Source: Verrucomicrobiota bacterium (GTDB lineage Bacteria > Verrucomicrobiota > Kiritimatiellia > CAIQIC01 > JAGNIJ01). Taken from it: DNA of 64,000 bases. The translations under genes were made by a program, and so were the position numbers. How positions within the stretch are numbered: the first letter of the stretch is position 1; each line of letters starts with the position of its first letter. Where the stretch lies: positions 372,001-436,000 of the forward strand of contig JAKLGK010000002.1 of assembly GCA_022710725.1 (NCBI GenBank), given 5' to 3'. Of this stretch, positions 16,459 through 24,414 are shown one piece after another. The notes under the pieces are model-generated. The model saw only the letters and a program-made list of their open reading frames with translations. It did no database searches and was not told the origin of the DNA.

Positions 16459-17222
16459 AGCTGTCCATCGTCGTGCCCGCCTTCAACGAGGAAGCCCGGC
16501 TCGGGCCGATGCTGGATACCTACGTGGCCTGGTTTGCGCCCCGCCACGGGACCGACATGGAGTTCGTCGTTGTGGTCAACGGCTCGACTGACCGCACGGA
16601 GCATATCGCCCGGGAAGCCGCAGCGCGTTGTCCGCAGGTGCGGGCGGTGATCGAGCCGCGCGCGATCGGCAAGGGCGGGGCGCTGCTGTTGGGTTTCGGC
16701 GAGGCCCGGGGGGACCTGGTCGGGTTCGTGGACGCGGATACGTCCACGCCGCCGGAGGCGTTCCAGGATCTGGTGGATCACATCGGCGACGCCGGGGCGA
16801 TCATCGCGTCGCGTTGGATGCCCGGCTCGCAGGTCAGCCCCCGCCAGCCGCTGGCGCGCCGCTTCGCCTCGCGGATCTTCAACCGGCTCGTGCGGCTGCT
16901 GTTCGGGCTGCGGATCACGGATACGCAGTGCGGGGCCAAGCTGATGCGGGGCGATGCGCTGCGGAGGGTGATGCCGCTGCTGGGCATCACGCGCTGGGCG
17001 TTCGACGTGGACCTGCTGTTCCAGCTCAAGCGGGCCGGCTACCGGATCGTCGAGTGGCCGACCGTGTGGCGGGACGCCGGCGGCTCGCGCCTGAAGGTCG
17101 GACGCGCCTCGCTGGAGATGTTCATTGCCATCTGCCGGCTGCGCCTGCTGTTCTCCCCGTTCCGGTGGGTCGTGACGGTATATGACCGGACGCTGGGCCC
17201 CTTCATCCGGGTGAAGGGCTGA
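16455..17222 (+). CDS. Family 2 glycosyltransferase, polyprenyl/dolichyl-phosphate sugar synthase type
   Basis: A 255-residue GT-A enzyme. It begins KLSIVVPAFNEEARL, followed by VVVVNGSTDRT, AIGKGGALLLGF, the metal-binding FVDADTSTP (DxD) and the FGLRITDTQCGAKLM region, a pattern typical of dolichyl-phosphate glucose/mannose synthases (DPG/DPM1-like). Such enzymes charge undecaprenyl phosphate with a hexose, which GT-C enzymes then use; two GT-C genes lie nearby. There is no C-terminal transmembrane pair, so it is expected to be peripheral at the cytoplasmic face. The GTG start at 16455 overlaps the preceding stop. Confidence 0.9.
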   Translation: MKLSIVVPAFNEEARLGPMLDTYVAWFAPRHGTDMEFVVVVNGSTDRTEHIAREAAARCPQVRAVIEPRAIGKGGALLLGFGEARGDLVGFVDADTSTPPEAFQDLVDHIGDAGAIIASRWMPGSQVSPRQPLARRFASRIFNRLVRLLFGLRITDTQCGAKLMRGDALRRVMPLLGITRWAFDVDLLFQLKRAGYRIVEWPTVWRDAGGSRLKVGRASLEMFIAICRLRLLFSPFRWVVTVYDRTLGPFIRVKG

Positions 17223-17224
17223 CC

Positions 17225-18499
17225 ATGGCGAATCGCGGCCAGGAGCATTTGTTGCGGCACGGCGTGCTGCTCATGGCGGCCACGCAGGTGGCGAACGTCT
17301 CCAACCTGCTGTTCCAGGTGGTCATGGGGCGCACGCTGTCGGCCGAGCAGTACGGGGAATTGGCTTCCATGCTGGGCATCATCCTCGTGCTGGCCACCCC
17401 GATGGACGCCGTGCGCACGGCCGTGGCGCACTTTGCGTCTCGGCTGCTGGGGGAAGGGCGGACGGGTGAAATCCGGGTGCTTGTGGGGCGGGGATTTCGG
17501 ATGATGACGTGGGCGGCGGCACCCGTGCTACTGGTCTCCCTTCTCCTGGGGGACGTGCTGGCCCGGTGGTTCCACCTGGATTCGGGACTGCCCGTCCGGC
17601 TGACGGGGTTGATCGTGGCGGGCTCGTTCTACATGCCGGTCTTCATCGGATCCTTGCAAGGGGTTCAATCCTTTGGCTGGATGGCCTGCACGCAGCACAG
17701 TTGGAGCGTCGTTCGCCTCGTGGCCGGAGGGGCGCTGGTCTGGAGTGTAGCCCCCCTGGCGACCTGGGGACTGGCCGGCCATCTCGCGGGCGTGTTGTCC
17801 AGCATCGTCTGGGGCGCGATTGGCCTCCGCGTCCTGCCGAGCCGCGAGCGGAGCGATGCCGGGACGGCCCCCATCGCGGATGTCTTCCGCTATTTTGTGT
17901 TTTCCCTGCTCATCCTTGGCGGGTTTGCCGTGCTGATGAACGCGGACATTATTATGGTGAAACATCTCTTCTCCCCGTTGGAGGCCGGTCTGTTCGCGCG
18001 CGGGGCGACGATCGGCCGATCCGTGGTGTTCGTCTCGGTACCTATCGCCATGGCCATGTTCCCGAAGGTGACGTCGGCGGGGGAGGTGGCCGCCGGCACG
18101 CGAGGCACGCTGGTCCGAGCCTTCGTATTCTCCGGCCTCATTGTGCTGTTGGCGGTCGGCGCCGTCACGCTATGGCCGGCTCTTCCGCTGCGAATCTTGT
18201 TCCGCGTGGCGGAGCCGGATCTCCAGATGATCGGACTGGTCCGGGCCTTGACGTGGGCCATGGCGCCGCTCGGCCTGGTTTACCTGGCCGTGCATTTCGA
18301 ACTGGCGCAGCACCGGTTCCGTTCCGTCCTCCCGCTGTTGGTCTGCGCGACAGCCTACGCGGCTGCCGTGGCGCTGCGGCACGAACGCGTCGAGCAGGTC
18401 GCGCAGGCGCTGGCCGCCTGTTCCTGGCTGGCGCTGGCGTGGTTGCTTGTCGGGCTGCCCTGGCGGGCGAAGGACTTGCCTTCGGGAGGCGCGTCATGA
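17225..18499 (+). CDS. Polysaccharide flippase-like membrane protein (Wzx/MATE superfamily)
   Basis: A 424-residue polytopic membrane protein starting two bases after the GT2 stop. The N-terminus reads HGVLLMAATQVANVSNLLFQ, then GRTLSAEQYGELASML, the classic opening of oligosaccharide flippases, where the first helix is followed by a YG motif. About twelve hydrophobic helices follow. The predicted role is moving lipid-linked oligosaccharide across the inner membrane for surface glycan assembly. Flippases diverge strongly, so the substrate cannot be stated. It overlaps gmhB by four bases. Confidence 0.82.
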   Translation: MANRGQEHLLRHGVLLMAATQVANVSNLLFQVVMGRTLSAEQYGELASMLGIILVLATPMDAVRTAVAHFASRLLGEGRTGEIRVLVGRGFRMMTWAAAPVLLVSLLLGDVLARWFHLDSGLPVRLTGLIVAGSFYMPVFIGSLQGVQSFGWMACTQHSWSVVRLVAGGALVWSVAPLATWGLAGHLAGVLSSIVWGAIGLRVLPSRERSDAGTAPIADVFRYFVFSLLILGGFAVLMNADIIMVKHLFSPLEAGLFARGATIGRSVVFVSVPIAMAMFPKVTSAGEVAAGTRGTLVRAFVFSGLIVLLAVGAVTLWPALPLRILFRVAEPDLQMIGLVRALTWAMAPLGLVYLAVHFELAQHRFRSVLPLLVCATAYAAAVALRHERVEQVAQALAACSWLALAWLLVGLPWRAKDLPSGGAS

Positions 18500-19062
18500 A
18501 CGGAACGAACTCGGGCCGCCCCTGCGTGTTCTTCGACCGCGACGGCATCGTCAACCGTTCGCCCGGCCCCGGCTACGTCGAGCGCGTGGAGGATTTTCAC
18601 CTGCTCCCGGAATTCGTCGAGGCGCTGCGCGTGGTCCGGGCCCGCGGCTACGAGGCCGTGATCGTGACGAACCAGCGGGGCGTCGCGCTGGGCCGGATGA
18701 GCGCGGAGACGGTGCAGTCCATGCACGACGAGCTGGCCCGGCGACTGCGCGCCGAGGGGCTGGACCTGCTGGACATCCGGGTCTGCACGGCGAACGACAA
18801 CCGCCACCCCGACCGCAAGCCGAATCCCGGCATGCTCCTGGCGGCGGCCCGGCGGCACGGGCTCGACCTGGGCCGCTCGTGGATGGTGGGCGACCACGAG
18901 CGGGACATCGAGGCGGGCCGGCGGGCGGGCTGCCGCACGGTCCGGGTCGGCGAGCCCGGACAACCCAGCGCGGCGGATTTCCGCGTGGACGACATGCGCG
19001 GTCTCGCCGCGTTCCTGGAGTCGCACCTGCAGGGCTTCCCGCGCCCGCCGGCCGGGTGTTAA
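18496..19062 (+). CDS. gmhB: D-glycero-manno-heptose 1,7-bisphosphate phosphatase-like HAD enzyme
   Basis: A 188-residue HAD phosphatase of the GmhB/HisB-N group. Motif I is CVFFDRDGIVN (nucleophile Asp about residue 15), motif II VIVTNQRGVALGRM, motif III Lys in RKPNPGMLL and motif IV MVGDHERDIEAG. GmhB removes the 7-phosphate of heptose bisphosphate in ADP-heptose synthesis. The Cys-x-His...Cys-x-Cys zinc loop of E. coli GmhB is not present: the matching region is CTANDNRHPDRKPNPGM, with one Cys and one His. The enzyme may be zinc-free or have a shifted preference. Context (gmhA 55 bases downstream, an HldE-like gene further on) supports the heptose pathway. The ATG overlaps the flippase stop. 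Confidence 0.85.
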   Translation: MNGTNSGRPCVFFDRDGIVNRSPGPGYVERVEDFHLLPEFVEALRVVRARGYEAVIVTNQRGVALGRMSAETVQSMHDELARRLRAEGLDLLDIRVCTANDNRHPDRKPNPGMLLAAARRHGLDLGRSWMVGDHERDIEAGRRAGCRTVRVGEPGQPSAADFRVDDMRGLAAFLESHLQGFPRPPAGC

Positions 19063-19116
19063 CCCTTGCCGCGAGCGGTCCGGCGGATTATAGTGCCGGG
19101 GCAATCGGAGTGGCCT

Positions 19117-19722
19117 ATGGGCATCGAGCGGGCGGAACAATACCTGGAGACCGTTGTGCGGGCGGCGCGCCGCGTGGACCTGCGGATGGTCGAGCGCTTC
19201 CTGGACCTGCTGGAATCCGCCTACCGGGACGGCCGCGCGGTCTACGTCATCGGCAACGGCGGCAGCGCGGCCAACGCCTCCCATTTTGCCGAGGACCTCT
19301 CCATGGGCGCGATGCCCGACCTCGAGGGCAAACGCTTCCGCGTGTTGAGCCTGACGGACAACACCTCGTTCATCACCGCCCTGGCCAACGACAAGGGCTA
19401 TGACCGCATCTTCGAGCTCCAGCTGCGGCAGTTCGGGCAGAAGGGCGACCTCCTCGTGGTGATCAGCGGATCCGGGAACAGCCCCAATGTCGTGCGCGCG
19501 TCGGAGTACGCGAAGTCGATCGGCATGACCGTTGTCGCGCTGACCGGCTTCGACGGCGGGAAGATGAAGGGCCTGGCGGACCTGAACCTGCACGTGCCGC
19601 ATCCCCACATGTGCCAGTCGGAGGCCGTGCATTCGATCCTTCAGCACGTGGTGGCCGACCTGCTGCGCGAGCGTCTGTCCGCGCCGGCGCCGCGGCCCGT
19701 GACGAGAGGTCGCGAGCGATAA
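19117..19722 (+). CDS. gmhA: Phosphoheptose isomerase (SIS domain)
   Basis: A 201-residue SIS-domain isomerase converting sedoheptulose 7-phosphate to D-glycero-D-manno-heptose 7-phosphate, the first step to ADP-heptose. It shows the GmhA signature VYVIGNGGSAANASHFAEDL, LTDNTSFITALANDKGYDRI, VVISGSGNSPNVVRASEYAK and a C-terminal HMCQSEAVHSILQHVV containing the His and Glu/Gln positions used for metal and catalysis. The ATG at 19117 is chosen because GGAG lies six bases before it; the frame is open upstream to 19066. A short Arg/Pro-rich tail extends past the fold. Confidence 0.93.
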   Translation: MGIERAEQYLETVVRAARRVDLRMVERFLDLLESAYRDGRAVYVIGNGGSAANASHFAEDLSMGAMPDLEGKRFRVLSLTDNTSFITALANDKGYDRIFELQLRQFGQKGDLLVVISGSGNSPNVVRASEYAKSIGMTVVALTGFDGGKMKGLADLNLHVPHPHMCQSEAVHSILQHVVADLLRERLSAPAPRPVTRGRER

Positions 19723-19729
19723 GGCCGCG

Positions 19730-21772
19730 ATGGGCTTCCGGACCCAGCCCGTTCCCGCGCCGGCGCCGTCCCGGTTCACGCCCGGCATGTTCCTGGTGGC
19801 CGCCCTCCTGCTGGCGGCCTTCGCGCTGCGTTTCGCCCGGCTGGGCTACACGCTGCTGTGGATCGACGAACTGGACGTCTTCTGGAATTCCAGTTCGCCG
19901 CGCGGCCCGCTGGACGTGATCCTGTACACCCTGCAGAACTGCTTCGAGATCAACACGAACGAGCAGATGCCCTTCCAGTATGCCTGGCTCAAGCTTTTCC
20001 TGGCGCTCTACCGGGCGCTGGGCATCGAGCAGCCCGGCATCGCCCTCGTGCGGCTGCCGTTTGCCCTGCTGGGTTTCCTCTCCGTCGGCGTCCTGTATGC
20101 CGCGGTCCGGCGCCTGTACGACCGGGCGACGGCGGCCTGGACGCTGGCCCTGGCGGCCCTCTCGTTCTTCCATGTCTTTCAGAGCCGCGATGCCACGAGC
20201 TACAACCCGCTGATGTTCTTCATGGCGCTGCATTTCTGGGGCGCGGCCGGCTGGCTGCGCCCGGGCAGACCCCGCTGGACGGACCGGCTGGGGTTCATCG
20301 CGGGGGCCGCGGGCATGCTGATGTCGCACCTGTCCTCGTGGCTGTTTCTTGGCCCGGCGGGGCTGGCCTGGCTGGGCCGCGCGGCCTGGCTCCGGTGGCG
20401 GAGCGCGGAGAAGCGACCGTGGGGCCGGGAACTGATCGGCGGCGCCTTCGAGCCCGCCGCGCTGCTGGTCCTGTGCGCCCTGCCGTTCCTGATCGTGATC
20501 TACCGGGCCGTCACGGTGTTCAAGCCTCCGGGCCTGAAGGAGGAGGTCGAGATATCGACGTTGTCGCTGCCGTTCCTCCGCTACCAGCTCGCGCACTTCG
20601 GCTGGGGGCTGGGCGTCGGGCGCCTGGTCGCGTTCCTCCTGGCCCTGGCGGGCGGCGTCGCGGGCCTGCTGGGCGAGCGGTCGACCCGCGCCCGCGGCGC
20701 CATCCACCTGGCCCTGCTGGGCGCCTCGGCAGCGCTGCTCTTCATCGCGCCGCATGCGCTGATCTTCCCGCGGTACCTGGCGATTGCTTTCCTGCCGATG
20801 CTGGTCGTCGCCGGCCGCGGCCTGGCGTGGTGGACGCAGGGCGCGAGCCGCCGCCTCAAGCTGGCCGGACGCGCGGCCTGGGCGCCGGCCGCGGTCGCGG
20901 CGGCGCTGCTGGCGGCGTGGCACGTCCGGCCGTTCGCGCAGTTGATGACCTTGCGGACGAAGTTGATGCCGGTTCCGCAGCTGATCGAGTGGCTGGAGAC
21001 GCAACTGCCGGACAACGGATTGTACGTCTGGGAGTCCGGGTTCAACCTGCGCGACGTGCCGGGCGCCTATCCGGTCCGCGGGCGGCAGGCGGCGTTCATG
21101 ACCATGCACTCCGGGTCCATCCGTGTGCCGGCGGTCGCGGAGCAGCTCGCGCCCATGGGCCGGTTTCTCTTCCAGCGGTTCCCGCTCGCCGCGCTGCTGG
21201 CCACGGGCTTCCCGGAGCCGCCCGCCGAAGGCCCCTGGTCGTGGATCGGCGCGGATTTCGCCCGCCGGGACGTCGTCCGGAACGAGAGCCTGGAGCGATT
21301 GCACCGCTACGGGTTCAGCCCGCACGGGTACCAATACCCGTCCAACCTCAACATCGTCTGTTACTTCAACCGGCCCGAGGACCTGCCGTCGCGCCTCGGG
21401 GCGGACGGGCGGCCGTTCCTGGTTTATCCGGACGGGCCGGGCTGGAAGTACCTGCAAACCCGGGAGGGCCTTCTCTTCGCGTGCCCGGAACCGGCGGGCG
21501 CTCTCCGGGTCCGCAACCTCTCCGGCCAGGCGCGGTCGGGCCGGCTGGTGATCGAGGGCGCCGTGCAAGCGCTCGGCAGCCTCCGCGTGACCGGACCGGG
21601 CGGGCAGGTCTTGACGAAAAACCTGCAACCCGCTAATCACATCAGGGAGGTGTTCGGGCCGTTCTCGTTTCCGACCGGCGAGCAGGAGGTGCGGATCGAG
21701 TTCTGGCCGGCCGGCCGGAACGCGCTGTTGCTGTACGCGTTCCAAGTGGGCCCCGGCGAAAGCGGGCCATAA
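19730..21772 (+). CDS. GT-C fold membrane glycosyltransferase
   Basis: A 680-residue membrane protein. The first helix (about residues 20-36) is followed by GYTLLWIDELDVFWNS, the Asp-Glu motif of GT-C glycosyltransferases. About eleven helices are visible up to residue 405, then a large soluble C-terminal domain of about 270 residues with a beta-rich end (LRVRNLSGQARSGRLVIEGA). The sequence SFFHVFQSRDATSYNPLMFF in the second periplasmic loop matches the PMT_2 pattern of a Tyr/Arg-Asp region. It probably adds a sugar to the glycan or lipid A core encoded by the cluster; donor and acceptor are unknown. It sits between gmhA and the HldE-like gene with gaps of 7 and 11 bases. Confidence 0.8.
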   Translation: MGFRTQPVPAPAPSRFTPGMFLVAALLLAAFALRFARLGYTLLWIDELDVFWNSSSPRGPLDVILYTLQNCFEINTNEQMPFQYAWLKLFLALYRALGIEQPGIALVRLPFALLGFLSVGVLYAAVRRLYDRATAAWTLALAALSFFHVFQSRDATSYNPLMFFMALHFWGAAGWLRPGRPRWTDRLGFIAGAAGMLMSHLSSWLFLGPAGLAWLGRAAWLRWRSAEKRPWGRELIGGAFEPAALLVLCALPFLIVIYRAVTVFKPPGLKEEVEISTLSLPFLRYQLAHFGWGLGVGRLVAFLLALAGGVAGLLGERSTRARGAIHLALLGASAALLFIAPHALIFPRYLAIAFLPMLVVAGRGLAWWTQGASRRLKLAGRAAWAPAAVAAALLAAWHVRPFAQLMTLRTKLMPVPQLIEWLETQLPDNGLYVWESGFNLRDVPGAYPVRGRQAAFMTMHSGSIRVPAVAEQLAPMGRFLFQRFPLAALLATGFPEPPAEGPWSWIGADFARRDVVRNESLERLHRYGFSPHGYQYPSNLNIVCYFNRPEDLPSRLGADGRPFLVYPDGPGWKYLQTREGLLFACPEPAGALRVRNLSGQARSGRLVIEGAVQALGSLRVTGPGGQVLTKNLQPANHIREVFGPFSFPTGEQEVRIEFWPAGRNALLLYAFQVGPGESGP

Positions 21773-21783
21773 AGGAGTCGGGC

Positions 21784-23307
21784 ATGCCTGAAGCAAAAAT
21801 ACTGGATCTGGACAAGCTGGCGTCGGTGGTGGCCAAGGCCCGCGCGCAGGGCAAGGTCGTGGTGCATTGCCACGGCGTGTTTGACCTGCTGCACATCGGG
21901 CACATCCGCTACTTCGAGCAGGCCCGCCGCATGGGGGATGTCCTGGTCGTCACGCTGACGCCGGACCAGTACGTGGACAAGGGGCCGCACCGCCCGGCCT
22001 TCACCCAGGACCTGCGCGCGGAGGCCATCGCCTCGCTCTCGTGCGTGGACCATGTGGCCATCAACCGCTGGCCGACCGCCGAGGAGACGCTGCGCCTGCT
22101 CCGGCCGGACCTTTACGTCAAGGGCTCCGAGTTCAAGGAAATCACCAGCGACATGACCGGCAAGATCGGGCGCGAGGAGAAGGTGGTGCGCGAGGTCGGC
22201 GCCCGCCTGGCCTTCACCGAGGACATCGTCTTCAGCTCGAGCAACCTCATCAACACCCACATGTCCCTGTTCCCGGTCGAGGTGAAGGAGTACCTGAACC
22301 TCTTCAAGACCCGGTACTCGCTGAACGCGGTCAACGAGGCGCTCAGCCGGCTCTCGAAGCTCAAGGTCCTCGTGATCGGGGACACGATCATCGACACCTA
22401 TGTCTACTGCGAGGCGATCGGCAAGTCGTCCAAGGACCCCGTGCTGGCCCTGCGGCACCAGTCCGAGGACCACTTCGCGGGCGGCGTGCTGGCGGTGGCC
22501 AACCACGTGGCCAACTTCGCGGGCCACGTGGAGCTGTTCACCGTGCTGGGCGCAGTCAATACGCGGCAGGAATTCATCACCTCGAGCCTGGCCTCCAACG
22601 TCACGCCGCATTTCTTCCTGCGGCCCGGCGCGCCGACGATCGTGAAGCAGCGCTTCCTCGAGGGCTACTCGCTGTCCAAGCTGCTGGAGATCTACTACAT
22701 GGACCAGTCCGACATCCCGGACGAGACGATCCGCGAGGTGACGGCGGCCCTGAAGGAGAAGCTGAAGGAGTGCGACCTCGTGGTGGTCGCGGACTACGGG
22801 CACGGCATGATGGCCAAGCCCATCCGCCACCTGCTGTGCGAGGAGGCGAAGTTCCTGGCGGTGAACACGCAGGCCAACGCGGGCAACCGCGGCTTCAACA
22901 CGATCACCCGCTACCCGCGCGTGGATTTCGGCTGCATCGCCGAGCACGAGATGCGCCTGGAAATGCGCGACGCCGAGGGCGAATTGCGGCCGATGATCGA
23001 GAAGCTCGCGCCGCAGCTCAAGAGCCGGGTCTTCGTGGTGACCCGCGGCAAGAAGGGCGCGCTGATCTGGACCGGCGAGGGCGAGTTCGTGATCGTGCCG
23101 GCCTTCGCCATGAAGGTGGTGGACCGCGTCGGGGCGGGGGATGCCTTCCTGTCCGTTACGGCGCTGGCCGCCGCGACCGGCGTCCCGCCGGAAGTCCTGG
23201 GCTTCATCGGGAACGTGGCCGGGGCCCAGGCGGTCGAGATCATCGGCAACCAGAAGGCCATCGACAAGCTCAAGCTCCAGAAGACCATCGTCTCCATGCT
23301 CAAGTGA
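21784..23307 (+). CDS. Adenylyltransferase-PfkB sugar kinase fusion (HldE-like, inverted domain order)
   Basis: A 507-residue two-domain protein. Residues 1-150 are a nucleotidyltransferase with HCHGVFDLLHIGHIRYF (HxGH motif) and VKGSEFKEITSD. Residues about 185-500 are a PfkB-family kinase with VLVIGDTIIDTYVYCEAIGK, FAGGVLAVANHVA and the catalytic VVDRVGAGDAFLS (Asp base). HldE makes ADP-heptose precursors by phosphorylating heptose 7-phosphate at C1 and adenylylating the product. In E. coli the kinase is N-terminal and the adenylyltransferase C-terminal; here the order is reversed. With gmhA and gmhB upstream, an ADP-heptose role is the best reading, but another sugar nucleotide is possible. 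GGAG lies 7 bases before the ATG, and the next gene starts 3 bases after the stop. Confidence 0.85.
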   Translation: MPEAKILDLDKLASVVAKARAQGKVVVHCHGVFDLLHIGHIRYFEQARRMGDVLVVTLTPDQYVDKGPHRPAFTQDLRAEAIASLSCVDHVAINRWPTAEETLRLLRPDLYVKGSEFKEITSDMTGKIGREEKVVREVGARLAFTEDIVFSSSNLINTHMSLFPVEVKEYLNLFKTRYSLNAVNEALSRLSKLKVLVIGDTIIDTYVYCEAIGKSSKDPVLALRHQSEDHFAGGVLAVANHVANFAGHVELFTVLGAVNTRQEFITSSLASNVTPHFFLRPGAPTIVKQRFLEGYSLSKLLEIYYMDQSDIPDETIREVTAALKEKLKECDLVVVADYGHGMMAKPIRHLLCEEAKFLAVNTQANAGNRGFNTITRYPRVDFGCIAEHEMRLEMRDAEGELRPMIEKLAPQLKSRVFVVTRGKKGALIWTGEGEFVIVPAFAMKVVDRVGAGDAFLSVTALAAATGVPPEVLGFIGNVAGAQAVEIIGNQKAIDKLKLQKTIVSMLK

Positions 23308-23310
23308 CCC

Positions 23311-24318
23311 ATGCGCGCCGAGCCGCCCCATCGCCCGCCCGCCGACCTGTTTGACCGGAGCCGCTTGCAGATCAGGCCCCTGGCCGAACGGAAGCACGAT
23401 CTTGGTTTGGACCGCATCCGGCCCCTCGAGTCCGTTTTGAGCATCGAGCCGGCGCTCCGCGCGGTCGCGGCGCGGATGCTGGCGGCCCGCGACGCGGGCG
23501 CCGCCATCGTGCTCATGATGGGCGCGCACGTGTTGCGCGAGGGGATGCAGCGCTACCTGATGGACCTGATGAAGAGGCGGCTGGTCACCCTCGTGGCCCT
23601 GAACGGGGCCGGCCTGATCCACGATTTCGAGCTGGCGCTGATCGGCCAGACCACGGAGAGCGTGGCGCGATACATCGCCGAGGGGCAGTTCGGATTGTGG
23701 CAGGAGACGGGCCGGATCAACGACCTGGTCGCCGCCGCCGCCCGCAACGGGCTGGGCCTGGGCGAGGCCGTCGGCGCCGCCATCGCCGAGGGCGCCTTCC
23801 CGCACAAGGACATCAGCCTGCTGGCGGCGGCCTACCGGCTCGGCGTGCCCGTCACCGTGCATGTCGGCATCGGCTACGACATCGTCTACGAGCATCCCAA
23901 CTGCGACGGCGCGGCGTGGGGCGCGGCGAGTTACACGGATTTCCTGCGGTTCACGAAGGGGCTGGAGCGGCTCGAGGGCGGCGTGGTGATGAACTTCGGC
24001 AGCGCCATCATGGCGCCGGAGATCTACCTGAAGGCCCTGGCCATGGTCCGCAACGCGGCGCGGCCGGAGGGTCGGACGATCGCGCATTTCGCGACGCTGG
24101 TCTGCGACCTGCACGACCTGCCGGCGGACTTCCATGCCGAGGCCCCGCGCGGCGCCGCCGGGTACTACTACCGCCCGTGGAAGACCATGCTCGTCCGCAC
24201 CGTCGCCGACGGCGGCGAGAGCTTCTACGTGCGCGGCCACCATGCCCAGACCGTTCCCGAGCTCTGGAGCTGCCTGAACGAGCTCGAGGCCGCCCGCGCC
24301 CGGTCGAAACCGTCGTAG
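23311..24318 (+). CDS. Deoxyhypusine-synthase-like protein of unknown function, lacking the catalytic lysine motif
   Basis: A 335-residue protein with the Rossmann-like fold of the deoxyhypusine synthase family: LMMGAHVLREGMQRYLMDLM, LVALNGAGLIHDFELALIG, AEGQFGLWQETG and VHVGIGYDIVYEHPNCDGA all line up with NAD and spermidine binding regions of that family. True deoxyhypusine synthases have a GGGxxKHH segment whose Lys forms the enzyme-butyl intermediate; here the corresponding stretch reads EGGVVMNFGSAIMAPEIYLK, with no Lys at that point. Bacteria generally have no hypusine-modified target. The gene starts three bases after the HldE-like stop, so a role in sugar or surface-glycan metabolism is more likely. 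Substrate unknown. Confidence 0.7.
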   Translation: MRAEPPHRPPADLFDRSRLQIRPLAERKHDLGLDRIRPLESVLSIEPALRAVAARMLAARDAGAAIVLMMGAHVLREGMQRYLMDLMKRRLVTLVALNGAGLIHDFELALIGQTTESVARYIAEGQFGLWQETGRINDLVAAAARNGLGLGEAVGAAIAEGAFPHKDISLLAAAYRLGVPVTVHVGIGYDIVYEHPNCDGAAWGAASYTDFLRFTKGLERLEGGVVMNFGSAIMAPEIYLKALAMVRNAARPEGRTIAHFATLVCDLHDLPADFHAEAPRGAAGYYYRPWKTMLVRTVADGGESFYVRGHHAQTVPELWSCLNELEAARARSKPS

Positions 24319-24414
24319 GCCGGCCCGGTTTCCCGCGACGCCCCGGGGCTCAAAGCAGAGTTGCCTGCCGCCGCGCGGAAGGAGTATCCTGAAGCAGGAA
24401 GGGGGGCTCATCCG

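Noticed and set aside
23311..24318. True deoxyhypusine synthase acting on an eIF5A-like protein
   Set aside because: The Lys-containing GGGxxKHH motif is absent and no eIF5A-like target is expected in this bacterial context.
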